From Brachybacterium halotolerans (GTDB taxonomy: Bacteria; Actinomycetota; Actinomycetes; Actinomycetales; Dermabacteraceae): a stretch of 64,000 nt of DNA. Each line of letters starts with the position of its first letter. Position 1 is the stretch's first letter. The position numbers and the translations under genes were made by a program. The stretch lies in contig NZ_JAEDAJ010000001.1 in NCBI RefSeq assembly GCF_016623465.1, positions 441,963 to 505,962 of the forward strand, written 5' to 3'. Shown here in pieces: positions 43,953 through 54,000 of the stretch. The notes under the pieces were generated by a model. That model was not told the origin of the DNA. It made no database searches and saw nothing but the letters and a program-made list of their open reading frames with translations.

Positions 43953-45353
43953 TCAGGGCTTCACGTGCCCGTCGCCGATGACGATCCACTTGGTGGAGGT
44001 GATCTCCTGCAGGCCCATCGGCCCGCGGGCGTGGAGCTTCTGCGTGGAGATGCCGATCTCCGCGCCGAAGCCGAACTCGGCGCCGTCGGAGAAGCGGGTC
44101 GAGGAGTTCACCATCACCACGGCCGAGTCGACGGCCGTCGTGAACAGCCGCTGCGAGGCGAGATCCGAGGTGATGATCGACTCGGTGTGCCCGGAGGACC
44201 AGCGGCGGATATGGGCGATGGCCGCCTCGACGTCGTCGACCACGCGCACCGCGAGATCGAGCGAGAGGTACTCGGCGGCCCAGTCGTCCTCGGTCGCGGG
44301 GACCACGGGAAGCACCGCCGGCGCATCGCCGGCGTCGTCCCGGGTGAGGATCGCGCGGGCCGCGTCGTCCGCATGGAGCGTGACGCCGTGCGGGGCGAGG
44401 ACCTCCGTGATCGCGGCGAGAGCCTCCTCGGCGACGTCACGGTGGACGAGAAGCGTCTCCAGCGCGTTGCACACGCCGATCCGCTGGGTCTTCGCGTTCC
44501 CGACGATCGCAGCGGCCTTGGTCAGGTCGGCGCTGGCGTCGATGAACACGTGCGTGGTGCCGGTGCCGGTCTCGATCACCGGGACCTTCGCGTTGTCGAC
44601 GACGCGCCGGATCAGCCCGGCGCCGCCGCGCGGGATGAGCACGTCGACGAGTCCTCGGGCGCGCATGAGGACGTCGGCCCCGGCGCGCCCGTGCTCGTCG
44701 ATGCCGACGACGAGGTCCCGCGGGAGCCCCTGCTCCTCCAGGACGTCGCGCAGCACGGCGATGAGGGCGGTGTTCGAGTGCAGTGCGGCGGAGCCGCCGC
44801 GGAGCACCACGGCGCTGCCGGCCTTGAGCGAGAGCCCGGCGGCGTCGACGGTGACGTTCGGGCGGGCCTCGTAGATCATGCCGATCACGCCGAGGGGCAC
44901 GCGGACCTCGCGCAGCTCGAGCCCGTTGGCGAGCAGCCCGCCGCGGACCACCTCTCCGATCGGGTCGGGCAGGGCGGCGGCGTCGCGCAGCTGCTGGGCG
45001 ATGGTGGCGACGCGGTCCTCGTCCAGGAGGAGGCGGTCGCGCAGGCCCGCCTCGATGCCGGCGGCGTCGGCCTCGGCGATGTCCTGGGCGTTGGCCGCGA
45101 CGATCTCCCCGGCGCGCGCGACGAGGGCGTCGGCCATGGAGCGCAGCACCTGGTCCTTGCGCTCGCGGGTGAGGGTGGCGAGCGCGGGCTGGGCGTCCTT
45201 GGCGCGGCGGGCGGCGACGAGCACCGCCTCCTCGACATCGGTGGCGGTGCCGGACGCGGCAGAGCCTGGGGCAGCAGAGCCGGGGGCAGGAGAGCCGGGG
45301 GCGCTGGGAGCAGAGGTGGGCGTGGGCGCGGGCGTCGAAGTCGTCTCGTCCAT
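43953..45353 (-). CDS. proA: Gamma-glutamyl phosphate reductase
   Basis: The 466-aa protein catalyses the second step of proline synthesis, NADPH reduction of gamma-glutamyl phosphate. The Cys nucleophile region is [16 protein letters not shown], and [20 protein letters not shown] is a ProA hallmark. An N-terminal extension of about 40 residues is Ala/Pro/Ser/Gly-rich and encoded by repeated GGAGAGCCGGGGGC-like words. TAGTGT lies 6 nt before the ATG with GGAGGG between, so a leaderless message is possible. proB lies 2 kb away, past two plus-strand genes, rather than directly adjacent. Confidence 0.95.
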   Translation of the reverse strand: MDETTSTPAPTPTSAPSAPGSPAPGSAAPGSAASGTATDVEEAVLVAARRAKDAQPALATLTRERKDQVLRSMADALVARAGEIVAANAQDIAEADAAGIEAGLRDRLLLDEDRVATIAQQLRDAAALPDPIGEVVRGGLLANGLELREVRVPLGVIGMIYEARPNVTVDAAGLSLKAGSAVVLRGGSAALHSNTALIAVLRDVLEEQGLPRDLVVGIDEHGRAGADVLMRARGLVDVLIPRGGAGLIRRVVDNAKVPVIETGTGTTHVFIDASADLTKAAAIVGNAKTQRIGVCNALETLLVHRDVAEEALAAITEVLAPHGVTLHADDAARAILTRDDAGDAPAVLPVVPATEDDWAAEYLSLDLAVRVVDDVEAAIAHIRRWSSGHTESIITSDLASQRLFTTAVDSAVVMVNSSTRFSDGAEFGFGAEIGISTQKLHARGPMGLQEITSTKWIVIGDGHVKP

Positions 45354-45531
45354 CCCTCCACACTAGGCCGCAGGCCCCTCCCCGAGGCAGGCCCGCTCCC
45401 CTTCTGGACGTCCCGGGGCGTGCGCGGAGTCACGTTCTGCGGTGCTACGGTCGCGAGCACCGGCGCAGCCCGGTCGCTACGGCAGCGTGGTCCTGTCGCC
45501 GTGTGCGCCGTCCCCTCGGAAGGAGTCCACG

Positions 45532-45900
45532 ATGAGCACGATCCGGGTCCGCCGCATCTACGAGGACCCCCAGCGGTCCGACGGCGCACGGGTGCTCGTG
45601 GACCGCATCTGGCCGCGCGGCGTGAGCAAGGAGCGCGCGGACCTCACGAGCTGGTGCAAGGGCGTCGCTCCGTCGACCGAGCTGCGCAAGTGGTACCAGC
45701 ACGACCCCGAGAAGTGGGAGGAGTTCGTCGAGCGCTACCGCGCGGAGCTCGACGACACCGAGCGTGCCGAGGCCCTCGACGAGCTGCGCGGCTACGCGGC
45801 GAAAGGGAACCTCACGCTGCTCACCGCCTCCAAGCGCGACGACATCAGCGAGGCGACGGTGCTGAAGGACGTGCTCCAGGAGGAGCGCAGGAGCAAGTAG
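45532..45900 (+). CDS. DUF488 family protein
   Basis: The 122-aa protein matches DUF488: VRRIYEDPQRSDGARVLVDR then IWPRGVSKERADLTSW and a C-terminal GNLTLLTASKRDD. The family has conserved Arg and Asp residues suggesting an enzyme, but no proven reaction. A GGAAGGAG site precedes ATG 45532. It and the ribokinase gene form a plus-strand pair inserted between proA and proB. The sequence has no signal or membrane segment. Confidence 0.88.
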   Translation: MSTIRVRRIYEDPQRSDGARVLVDRIWPRGVSKERADLTSWCKGVAPSTELRKWYQHDPEKWEEFVERYRAELDDTERAEALDELRGYAAKGNLTLLTASKRDDISEATVLKDVLQEERRSK

Positions 45901-45962
45901 TCCTGAGCGCGGGGTTGCCGCGAGCTGCGGAGCAGGCGGCGCGAATGGGACAGAATCGGAGC

Positions 45963-47039
45963 ATGCACTCCGACTCCCACTCCCGTGCGTCCGCACAGTC
46001 CGCTTCGGCGCCGGCCTCGTCCGGGTCCTCTCCGTCCCGGCGCTCGCCTTCCGGGTCCGCGTCGACCACGCCGGACCCGTCGGACCCGTCGGACCCGTCG
46101 GACCCGCGGATCGTGGTGGTCGGCTCGATCAACGCGGACCTCTCCACGCGGGTCGCCCGCCATCCGCAGCCCGGCGAGACGCTGCACGGCACGGGCGGTG
46201 AGGTGCGCCCGGGCGGCAAGGGCGCCAACCAGGCGGCCGCCGCCGCGCTGCAGGGCGGCGCCGTCGCGATGGTGGGTGCGGTCGGCGATGACGCCATGGC
46301 GTCCGACGCCCTCTCCGTGCTCTCGTCCAGCGGCGCGGACCTCTCCGCGGTGCACCAGGTGGACGGGCCGACGGGCCTCGCCGTGGTCACCGTCTCCGAC
46401 GACGGGGAGAACACGATCGTCGTGGTCCCCGGCGCGAACGCGACCATGAACGCCGCGCGGGTCCGCGAGAGCGGCGACCTCATCGCGGGCGCCGGCGTCG
46501 TCGTCCTCCAGGGCGAGATCCCGCGCGACGGGATCGAGGAGGCCGCCCGCCGCACGCGAGGACGTCTGATCCTGAACCCCGCCCCCGTGCTCGAGCTCGA
46601 CCGCGACGTGCTCCTGCGTGCGGACCCGCTCGTGGTCAACGAGCACGAGGCGGCGCTCGTCCTCGATCTGCTCGAGGAGCACGCGGGCTCCTCCCCCGCT
46701 CCGGAGGACCTCGCCCACGCCCTGCACACGGCCGGCATCGAGAGCCTCGTGATCACCCTCGGAGCCGAGGGCGCCCTGGTCGGAGGGTCCGGAGCCGATG
46801 GCGAGCCGCAGTCCGATAAGGCCTGGTCACTCGTGCGGGTGCCCGCCGTCACGGTGCGCGCGGTGGACACCACGGGCGCCGGGGACGCCTTCGTCGGCTC
46901 CCTCGCGGTGCGGCTGGCAGAGGGCGCGTCCCTCGTCGACGCCGCCCGTTTCGCAACCCGGGTCTCCGCCGCATCGGTGACGCGAGAGGGAGCGCAGACC
47001 AGCTACCCGCGCAGGGGCGAGGAGCTTCCCGGCGCCTGA
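45963..47039 (+). CDS. rbsK: Ribokinase (PfkB family)
   Basis: The 358-aa sugar kinase matches ribokinase: GSINADLSTRVARHPQPGET, GGKGANQAAAAA (PfkB motif 1) and VDTTGAGDAFVGSLAVRL with the catalytic Asp (motif 2). It phosphorylates ribose or a related sugar. A disordered N-terminal extension of about 48 residues ends in the repeat PSDPSDPSDP, encoded by a 9-bp tandem repeat near 46075-46105. ATG 45963 is 6 nt after CAGAAT, so it may be leaderless; an in-frame ATG at 45945 is an alternative. No ribose transport genes lie nearby. It converges on proB. Confidence 0.93.
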   Translation: MHSDSHSRASAQSASAPASSGSSPSRRSPSGSASTTPDPSDPSDPSDPRIVVVGSINADLSTRVARHPQPGETLHGTGGEVRPGGKGANQAAAAALQGGAVAMVGAVGDDAMASDALSVLSSSGADLSAVHQVDGPTGLAVVTVSDDGENTIVVVPGANATMNAARVRESGDLIAGAGVVVLQGEIPRDGIEEAARRTRGRLILNPAPVLELDRDVLLRADPLVVNEHEAALVLDLLEEHAGSSPAPEDLAHALHTAGIESLVITLGAEGALVGGSGADGEPQSDKAWSLVRVPAVTVRAVDTTGAGDAFVGSLAVRLAEGASLVDAARFATRVSAASVTREGAQTSYPRRGEELPGA

Positions 47040-47199
47040 GAGCGCTGCGCGCCCCGTGCGGCCCAGGATGCCGCATTTTTCCCGACCCCCGAGAGCGCTG
47101 CGCGCGGCCTGGCCACCGAGAGTGCTGCGCACGTCCTGGCGTCCGAGAGTGCTGCGTAATCGTCGTTATGAGCGCTCATAACGACCGTTACGCAGCACT
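47038..47199. repeat. 27-bp degenerate tandem array ending in a 52-bp palindrome
   Basis: GAGAGYGCTGCGC occurs at 47038, 47091, 47118 and 47145 (spacings 53, 27, 27 bp). The first copy includes the rbsK stop codon. The last copy is the left arm of a 52-bp palindrome (47148-47173 paired with 47174-47199; 24 of 26 pairs match) centred on GAGCGCTC. The block fills the gap between convergent rbsK and proB. It could be a bidirectional terminator or a repeat element. The same layout, arm-motif direct repeats beside a long palindrome, occurs at 5908-5994 with unrelated sequence. Confidence 0.8.
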
Positions 47200-47292
47200 G
47201 AACGCCCCGGAGGAGCCGACGCGCCTCGAAGGAACCGACGTCCGCTGGCCGCCGATCGCACAGCGGTGGGGCCGACGTCCGTCGGCTCCGGC

Positions 47293-48480
47293 TCACTCGG
47301 CGGAGCCGGTCGCGTCCGCGACGGGAGAGGTGATCAGCACCATGTCGTCGCGGTGCACCACGGAGCGGCCGTAGCGGTCGCCCATGCGGTCGCGCAGCTC
47401 CTTGGTGGTGAGCCCCGCCATCGCGCGCAGGTCCTCGCTCGAGTAGGTGACGAGTCCGCGGGCGATCACGTCGCCGTCGGGCGCCGCGATGTCCACCGGG
47501 ACGCCCGCGGGGAACGCGCCGTCGACCTCGGCGATGCCCACGGCGAGCAGGGAGCGGCGGCGGGAGCGCAGGGCGTCGGCCGCGCCCTTGTCGACCACGA
47601 GGGTCCCCGCGCCGCGCGTCGCGTACCGCAGCCACACCAGGCGGGAGCGGCGGCGGCCCTGCTGGGCCGGGAAGAAGGTGCCCACGTCCTCACCCGAGAC
47701 GCCGCGCCCGAAGTTCTCGGCGGCGGTGAGCAGCGTCGCGGTGCCCGTGCTCGCGGCGTGGTGGGCGGCGTCGAGCTTGGTGACCATGCCGCCGGTCCCG
47801 ACGGAGGAGCCCACCGAGCCGACCTTCACGTCGGTGAGCGCCGCGAAGTCCTCGACCACGCTGAGGCGCTCGGCGTCCGGCTCGGCCGGGTTCTTCGTGT
47901 AGAGCCCGTCGACGTCGGTGAGAAGCACCAGCAGGTCGGCGCCCAGCAGCTGGGAGACGAGCGCGGCGAGGCGGTCGTTGTCCCCGAAGCGGATCTCGTG
48001 GGTGGCGGTGGTGTCGTTCTCGTTGATGATCGGGATGATGCCCAGGCCCAGCATCGCCTCGAGGGCGGTGCGGACGCTGCCGTAGGTCTCGCGCCGGATG
48101 ACGTCGGCCTCGGTGAGCAGCACCTGCCCGGTGATCCGGCCGTGCGCGCCGAAGGCCGCGGACCAGGCCGTGGCCAGCAGCGCCTGGCCGACGCTCGCGG
48201 CGGCCTGCTGGGAGGGCACGTCGGTCGGCCGTGCGTCGAGGCCCAGGGGGCGCAGCGACGCGGCGATCGCGCCCGAGGAGATGATGACGACGTCCCAGCC
48301 GTCCTCGAGCAGCGCGGCGATCCGGTCGGCGATGATCCGCAGCCCGGTCTCGTCGAGGTGGCCGTCGTCGCGGGTGAGGCTCGAGGAGCCGATCTTCACC
48401 ACCGCCCGACGGGGTCCGGGGATGTCGGTGCGCGCCTGCAGTCGCGCCGGCTGGTGCGGTTCGTCGGTCACGGTGGCCAT
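47293..48480 (-). CDS. proB: Glutamate 5-kinase
   Basis: The 395-aa kinase starts proline synthesis by phosphorylating the gamma-carboxyl of glutamate. VVKIGSSSLTRDDG, VVIISSGAIAA and VSQLLGADLLVLLTDVDGLY belong to the amino-acid kinase fold. The C-terminal about 100 residues (SRRRSLLAVGIAEVDGAFPAG) are a PUA domain, usual for long ProB. It starts 2 bp after obgE ends and is the last gene of the rne-side minus-strand cluster. Confidence 0.95.
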   Translation of the reverse strand: MATVTDEPHQPARLQARTDIPGPRRAVVKIGSSSLTRDDGHLDETGLRIIADRIAALLEDGWDVVIISSGAIAASLRPLGLDARPTDVPSQQAAASVGQALLATAWSAAFGAHGRITGQVLLTEADVIRRETYGSVRTALEAMLGLGIIPIINENDTTATHEIRFGDNDRLAALVSQLLGADLLVLLTDVDGLYTKNPAEPDAERLSVVEDFAALTDVKVGSVGSSVGTGGMVTKLDAAHHAASTGTATLLTAAENFGRGVSGEDVGTFFPAQQGRRRSRLVWLRYATRGAGTLVVDKGAADALRSRRRSLLAVGIAEVDGAFPAGVPVDIAAPDGDVIARGLVTYSSEDLRAMAGLTTKELRDRMGDRYGRSVVHRDDMVLITSPVADATGSAE

Positions 48481-48482
48481 GG

Positions 48483-50015
48483 TCAGTCCTCCTGGTCGTC
48501 GATCGCGGGATCGGCCCAGTGCCCGGCGCGGCGCTCCTCCTCCATCGCTGCCAGGCGTCCCATGCGGGCCTCGGTGCGGGCGCGCTGCTCCTCGCGCTTC
48601 TCATCGCGCGTGGGGCGGTGGTGGTCCTCGAGTCGACGGTCGGTGCCGCGGCGGCCGAGCAGCTCGGCGCCTCCCACCATTGTGGGCTCCCAGTCGAAGA
48701 CCACGGCATCCTGTCCAGGACCGATGACCACGGTGCTGCCGGGAACGGCCCCGGCGCGGTAGAGCTGCTCCTCGACGCCGAGGGTGGCGAGGCGGTCCGC
48801 GAGGTAGCCGACGGCCTCGTCGTTGGAGAAGTCGGTCTGGCGCACCCAGCGCTCGGGCTTGTCGCCGACGACCCGGTACGCCTTGTCGCCGTCGTACTGC
48901 TCGGTGACGACCTCGAACTCCTTGGCACCGAACGACCGCGGGGTGAGGACGATGGGTGCGGCCTCCGGCTCGGGCAGCCGGGCGCGGGCCTGCTCGACGA
49001 GCTCGGCGAGGGCGAAGCCGAGCTCGCGCAGGCCCCGGCGGGAGACGGCGCTGACCTCGAACACGGGCACTCCCCGCTCGGCGAGGCGGTCGCGCACGAG
49101 GTCGGCCATGTCGGCGCCGTCGGGCACGTCGGTCTTGTTCAGGACCACCACGGTGGGACGCTCCATGAGCGGCGTGCGGTCCTCGGTCTCCTCGTCGAGC
49201 CGGCCCGCGTAGGCGGCGAGCTCGCCCTCGATGGTCTCGAGGTCCTTCACGGGGTCGCGGTCGGACTCGAGCGCGGCGGCGTCGAGCACGTGGACGATCA
49301 CGTGGCAGCGCTCGATGTGGCGCAGGAAGTCCAGCCCCAGGCCCTTGCCGCTGCTCGCGCCCGGGATCAGCCCGGGCACGTCGGCCACGGTGAAGCGGTG
49401 CTCCCCCGCCTCGACGACGCCGAGGTTCGGCACCAGGGTCGTGAACGGGTAGTCGGCGATCTTGGGCCGGGCCGCGCTCATCGCGGCGATCAGCGAGCTC
49501 TTGCCGGCGCTCGGGTAGCCGACGAGGGCGACGTCCGCGACGCTCTTGAGCTCGAGGACGAGGCTGCGCTCCTGGCCGGGCTCGCCGAGGAGGGCGAAGC
49601 CGGGCGCCTTGCGCTTCGGGGAGGCGAGCGCCGCGTTGCCCAGGCCGCCCTGTCCGCCGCGGGCGGCGACGAAGCGGGTGCCGGTGCCGACCATGTCGAC
49701 GAGCACGTTCCCGTCCTTGTCGGCGACCACGGTGCCGTCGGGCACGGGCAGGATCAGGTCCTCGCCGCGGGAGCCGTGGCGCATGTCGCCCTTGCCGAAG
49801 TCGCCCGAGCTCGCGCGCTGGTGCGGCTTGTGGTGGTAGCTCAGCAGCGTCGTCGTCGAGGGGTCGACCTCGAGCACCACGTCGCCGCCGCGGCCGCCGT
49901 TGGCCCCGTCGGGCCCGGCGAGCGGCTTGAACTTCTCGCGGCGGATGGAGGCGGAGCCGTGCCCGCCGTCACCGCCGGTGACATGCAGGACGACGCGATC
50001 GACGAAGGTGGCCAT
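48483..50015 (-). CDS. obgE: Obg-family ribosome-assembly GTPase
   Basis: The 510-aa GTPase has the Gly-rich Obg fold at the N-terminus ([20 protein letters not shown]), the G domain with Walker [15 protein letters not shown] (G3) and NKTD (G4), and the Obg C-terminal domain ([20 protein letters not shown]). A charged about 50-residue tail follows, as in actinobacterial Obg. It helps 50S subunit assembly and couples growth to guanine-nucleotide levels. A canonical terminator precedes it. Confidence 0.96.
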   Translation of the reverse strand: MATFVDRVVLHVTGGDGGHGSASIRREKFKPLAGPDGANGGRGGDVVLEVDPSTTTLLSYHHKPHQRASSGDFGKGDMRHGSRGEDLILPVPDGTVVADKDGNVLVDMVGTGTRFVAARGGQGGLGNAALASPKRKAPGFALLGEPGQERSLVLELKSVADVALVGYPSAGKSSLIAAMSAARPKIADYPFTTLVPNLGVVEAGEHRFTVADVPGLIPGASSGKGLGLDFLRHIERCHVIVHVLDAAALESDRDPVKDLETIEGELAAYAGRLDEETEDRTPLMERPTVVVLNKTDVPDGADMADLVRDRLAERGVPVFEVSAVSRRGLRELGFALAELVEQARARLPEPEAAPIVLTPRSFGAKEFEVVTEQYDGDKAYRVVGDKPERWVRQTDFSNDEAVGYLADRLATLGVEEQLYRAGAVPGSTVVIGPGQDAVVFDWEPTMVGGAELLGRRGTDRRLEDHHRPTRDEKREEQRARTEARMGRLAAMEEERRAGHWADPAIDDQED

Positions 50016-50057
50016 GGGTCTCTCCTGCGGACGGCGGGATGGTGCTGCGGGGAAAAA

Positions 50058-50093
50058 CGTGAAGGGGCGGAGCAGGTGCTCCGCCCCTTCACG
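50058..50093 (-). terminator. Rho-independent terminator after rpmA
   Basis: A perfect 17-bp stem (CGTGAAGGGGCGGAGCA and its complement) with a tight central CC is followed on the minus strand by CGTTTTTCC, a T5 run. It ends the rplU-rpmA transcript before obgE, so obgE-proB probably uses its own promoter or read-through. Confidence 0.93.
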
Positions 50094-50141
50094 AGGGTAT
50101 GTGCTGCGTCGCGCTGTGCGCGCCGCGCCGGGACCGAGGTC

Positions 50142-50396
50142 TCAGACGCCGGCGATCACGTTGACGACGTTGCGGTCGCGCTTGCGGCCGAACTCCACGG
50201 TGCCCGCGGTGAGCGCGAACAGCGTGTCGTCGTTGCCGCGGCCCACGCCCGCACCGGGGTGGATGTGGGTGCCGCGCTGGCGCAGGATGATCTCGCCCGC
50301 GCCGACCTGCTGGCCGCCGAAGCGCTTGACGCCGAGGCGCTGCGCGTTGGAGTCGCGACCGTTCTTCGAGGAGCTCGCGCCCTTCTTGTGTGCCAT
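50142..50396 (-). CDS. rpmA: 50S ribosomal protein L27
   Basis: The 84-aa protein is complete L27: [20 protein letters not shown] at the N-terminus, which reaches into the peptidyl-transferase centre, and the [20 protein letters not shown] block. It lacks the cleavable N-terminal extension of some Firmicutes L27. It follows rplU by 39 bp and ends before a canonical terminator. Confidence 0.98.
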   Translation of the reverse strand: MAHKKGASSSKNGRDSNAQRLGVKRFGGQQVGAGEIILRQRGTHIHPGAGVGRGNDDTLFALTAGTVEFGRKRDRNVVNVIAGV

Positions 50397-50435
50397 GGGA
50401 AGAACCTTCTCTCGTTCAGCCTGGAAGGGCGACGC

Positions 50436-50744
50436 TCAGGCGATGCCCGTGATCTTCAGACGGGTCAGCTCCTGGCGGTGGCCCTGGCGCTTCTTGTAGC
50501 CCGTCTTGTTCTTGTACTTGAGGATGCGGATCTTCGGACCGCGGAGGTCCTCGACCTTCTCGGCCGAGACGGTGACCTTCTCGAGGTCGCCCTTGGCCGA
50601 GGTCACCGCGTCGCCGTCGACGAGCAGCACGGGCGTGAAGTCGACGCTCTGGCCCGGCTCGCCGGCGACGCGGTTGATCACGATGGTGTCGCCGACCGAC
50701 ACCTTCTCCTGACGACCGCCTGCGCGGACGATTGCGTACACCAC
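50436..50744 (-). CDS. rplU: 50S ribosomal protein L21
   Basis: The 102-aa protein is L21 ([20 protein letters not shown], then [20 protein letters not shown] and a short tail). The GTG at 50744 is chosen because it gives the usual M-V-Y-A-I start and follows GGAG; the frame extends upstream without homology. It is first in the rplU-rpmA transcript, read from the promoter at 50921-50949. Confidence 0.97.
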   Translation of the reverse strand: MVYAIVRAGGRQEKVSVGDTIVINRVAGEPGQSVDFTPVLLVDGDAVTSAKGDLEKVTVSAEKVEDLRGPKIRILKYKNKTGYKKRQGHRQELTRLKITGIA

Positions 50745-50914
50745 GTCACTGCTCCATCTTGGTTCGTACTGGGTCGTCGTCTCCCGCCGCACCGCCTCCG
50801 GCGCTCCGGGGCGGAGAGCTGGGCGGGTGACGTCCGGGCCGGGTGCGCGACCCGCGAGGGTCGCAGCTCCGCCGACCGAGCGGCCGGGAACGACGATCGA
50901 CGCGTTCTGCGCCG
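50745..50914 (-). other. rplU 5' leader (possible L21 leader structure)
   Basis: About 170 nt lie between the predicted transcription start and the rplU GTG. The stretch contains CGACCC-GCGA-GGGTCG and further GC-rich complementary segments able to form hairpins. L21 leader RNAs that bind L21 are known in other bacteria, but I cannot confirm this family by eye. Confidence 0.4.
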
Positions 50915-50920
50915 AGGGAC

Positions 50921-50949
50921 AGCCTACGAGGCCCGGCCGGACCGGTCAA
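50921..50949 (-). promoter_or_regulatory. Strong vegetative promoter of rplU-rpmA
   Basis: On the minus strand TTGACC (50949-50944) and TAGGCT (50926-50921) are separated by 17 bp, matching the housekeeping sigma consensus. It is the best -35/-10 pair seen in the window and faces rplU. Confidence 0.75.
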
Positions 50950-51002
50950 GGCTCATGACCGGTCCGACCTGCGATTTCACCGCTGAGAGCCTGTGGAACT
51001 CA

Positions 51003-54000
51003 TCACGCGTCGGCGGCGCTGTCGTCGCGCTCCTCGGCGCTCCCGGAACCGTCCGCGGCATCGGGGGTGACCTCGGTCGCCTGCTCCGGCGTGTCCCCTG
51101 CGGCCTGCGCGGCGTCGGCCTCCACCGTCACGGCCTCCCCGTCGACGACGACCTCGGGGTGCTCCTTGGATCCCGTGGCCGCGGCGATCGAGGCGATGGT
51201 CGCGCGGGCGAGGGCGCGCGAGGCGCTGTCGGACTCGAGGCGGTGCACGTCGGTGGAGGCGGTGAGCTCCTCGACGGCCTCCTTGGCGCTCTGGGATCCG
51301 CGGTCCGAGCCGCCGTTCCCGCCGCCGGAGCCGTTGCCGCTGCTCCCGTTCCCGCCGCCGTTGCTCCCGTTGCCGCTGCTCCCGCTGCCGCCCTTGGACT
51401 TGCCCTTGCGGCGGCGGCCGCCCTTCGAGGAGTCGTCGTCCTGGGAGCCCTGGCCGCCGTGGTGCTGATGGCCGGTGTCCACGCCGTCGAGGTCGACGAT
51501 CATGCCGCGGCCCGCGCAGGCCTCGCAGGTCGTCGAGAAGGTCTCGACCAGGCCAGCGCCCACGCGCTTGCGGGTCATCTGCACGAGGCCCAGCGAGGTG
51601 ACCTCGGCGACCTGATGCTTGGTGCGGTCCCGGCCCAGGCACTCCACGAGTCGGCGCAGCACGAGGTCGCGGTTGGCCTCGAGCACCATGTCGATGAAGT
51701 CGATGACGATGATCCCGCCGATGTCGCGCAGGCGCAGCTGGCGGACGATCTCCTCGGCGGCCTCGATGTTGTTCTTGGTGACGGTCTCCTCGAGGGAGCC
51801 GCCGGCGCCGGTGAACTTGCCCGTGTTCACGTCGATGACGGTCATCGCCTCGGTGCGGTCGATGACCAGGGAGCCGCCCGAGGGCAGGTAGACCTTGCGG
51901 TCCATGGCCTTCAGCAGCTGCTCGTCGATGCGGTGCTTGGCGAAGACGTCCTTCTCGCCGACGTGCTTGGTCACGCGCTCCAGCAGGTCGGGGGCGACGT
52001 CGGAGACGTACTCGTGAACGTCCGAGTAGACGCCCTCGCCCTCGACGATCAGCGAGGTGAAGTCCTCGTTGAAGACGTCGCGGACGACCTTGATGGCGAG
52101 GTCGGGCTCCTGCGAGAGGGAGGCGGGAGCGGACTTCGACTTCTGCGCCTTCTGGATCCGGTCCCACTGCTTGCGCAGGCGCTCGACGTCACGGGTGAGC
52201 TCCTCCTCGCTCGCGCCCTCGGAGGCCGTGCGCACGATGACGCCCGCGTCCTCGGGGATGACCTGCTTCATGATCTTCTTCAGGCGCGAGCGCTCGGCGT
52301 CGGGCAGCTTGCGGGAGATGCCGGTCATCGAGCCGCCGGGCACGAACACCACGTAGCGGCCGGGCAGGGAGATCTGGCTGGTCAGCCGCGCGCCCTTGTG
52401 GCCGATCGGGTCCTTGGTGACCTGCACCAGCACCGGATCGCCGCTCGAGAGCGCGAGCTCGATGCGGCGGGGCTGGCCCTCCAGGCCGGCCGCGTCCCAG
52501 TTGACCTCGCCCGCGTACAGCACGGCGTTGCGGCCCTTGCCGATGTCGACGAAGGCGGCCTCCATGGACGGCAGCACGTTCTGGACCTTGCCCAGGTACA
52601 CGTTGCCGACCATCGAGGTGTGCGACTTCTGGGCCACGTAGTGCTCGACGAGGATGTCGTCCTCGAGCACCGCGATCTGCGTGCTGCCCTTGCGCTCGCG
52701 CACCACCATGGAGCGCTTGACGGACTCGCGGCGGGCGAGGAACTCGGCCTCGGTGATCACGTTGCGGCGGCGACCCTGGTCGCGTCCCTCGCGGCGGCGC
52801 TGCTTCTTGGCCTCCAGGCGGGTCGAGCCCTTGACGGCCTTGACCTCATCACGAGCCTCGCGGACCTTGACGACGGTGTTCGGCGGATCGTCGGGCGACG
52901 GGCCGTTCTCCGAGTTCGAGGACGAGCCGGAGCGGCGGCGACGACGACGGCGGCGCGAGCTCGAGCCGCCCGAGGAGCCGTCCTCGTCCTTGCCCTGGTC
53001 CTCGCCGTCCTGGGAGTCGCGGTCCTCGGAGTCGTCCGCCGAGGACTTCTTGCCGTCTTTCGTCGCGCGCTCGGAGGCGTCGTTCGAGGTGTCCTCGGAG
53101 CGCTCATCGTCGTCGCGCGAGTCCTCGTCCTCGCGATCGGCGGAGTCCTCGCCGCGACCGCGACCGCGGCGACCGCGGCCGCCCCGGCGGCGACGTCGAC
53201 GGGAGGAGCCTGAGGACTGGCCGTCCTCCTCCTCGCCGTTGCTGTCGTTCTCCTCGTCCGCGCCGCTCGCATCCGCGTCGACGTCGTCCTGGGCGCCGTC
53301 GCGCCGGGTGCGGCGGTCCTCGCCTGCGTCCTGACCGTTCTCCTCGCCCGACGCGTCCTCGGAGGACTCGCCCCGGGAGGATCCGCGGCGGCGACGGCTG
53401 GAGGAGCGGCGCCCGCGGGAGCCGCGGCCGCGGCCGCCCTGCTCCTCCTGCGCCTGCTCGTCCGCGCTGACCTGGGTCTCCTCGACCTCCGGCGCGTCCT
53501 CGCCGTCGGCGGGCGCCTGCTCCTGCTCGGGGAGCACGGCCTCGCTCTGGGGCCGGGTGGCGCGGCGGCGCCGCGAGCCGCGGGAGGCAGTGCCGAAGGA
53601 CAGCTCCGCGCTGCCGGACTGGTGGTCCTCGTCGTCGTGGCCGGCGCGCTGCTCGGGCACCGTGGTGCGCTTCTCGGGCGTGGGCGCCTGGAAGATCAGC
53701 GAGGCGAAATCGATCTGGGTCTGCTCGCGCACGGCCTGCTTCGGCTCCTGCGGGCGGTTCTCGGCGAGGGCCTGCAGATCCGCGGCGACACCGCTGGGCC
53801 GCTCGGAGTCCGCCTCGGCCGAGGCGTCGGCCCCGGTCTCGGCGTCGTCCTCGGAATCCTCGGGGGTGGTCTCCGCGGTCTCGACGGCGACGGTCTCGTC
53901 CGCGGCATCCGCCGCAGGATCCGTCTCGGGCGCCGGCTCGGCGACCGTCTCGGTCGCGGCGGGCTCGGCGACTGTCTCGACGGACTCCGCGGGGGCGACC

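Noticed and set aside
43929-45962. Very long plus-strand frame running antisense to proA into rbsK
   Set aside because: It is a high-GC shadow of the proA gene; only the rbsK part from 45963 has homology.
47038-47199. Tandem repeats as a CRISPR array
   Set aside because: The 13-bp conserved words at 27/53-bp spacing are degenerate, have no spacers of uniform size, and no cas genes are nearby.
48519-53213. 1564-codon plus-strand open frame across obgE, rplU and rne
   Set aside because: It lies antisense to four well-supported genes and has only shadow composition (Val/Asp/Leu/Arg rich) with no recognisable domain.
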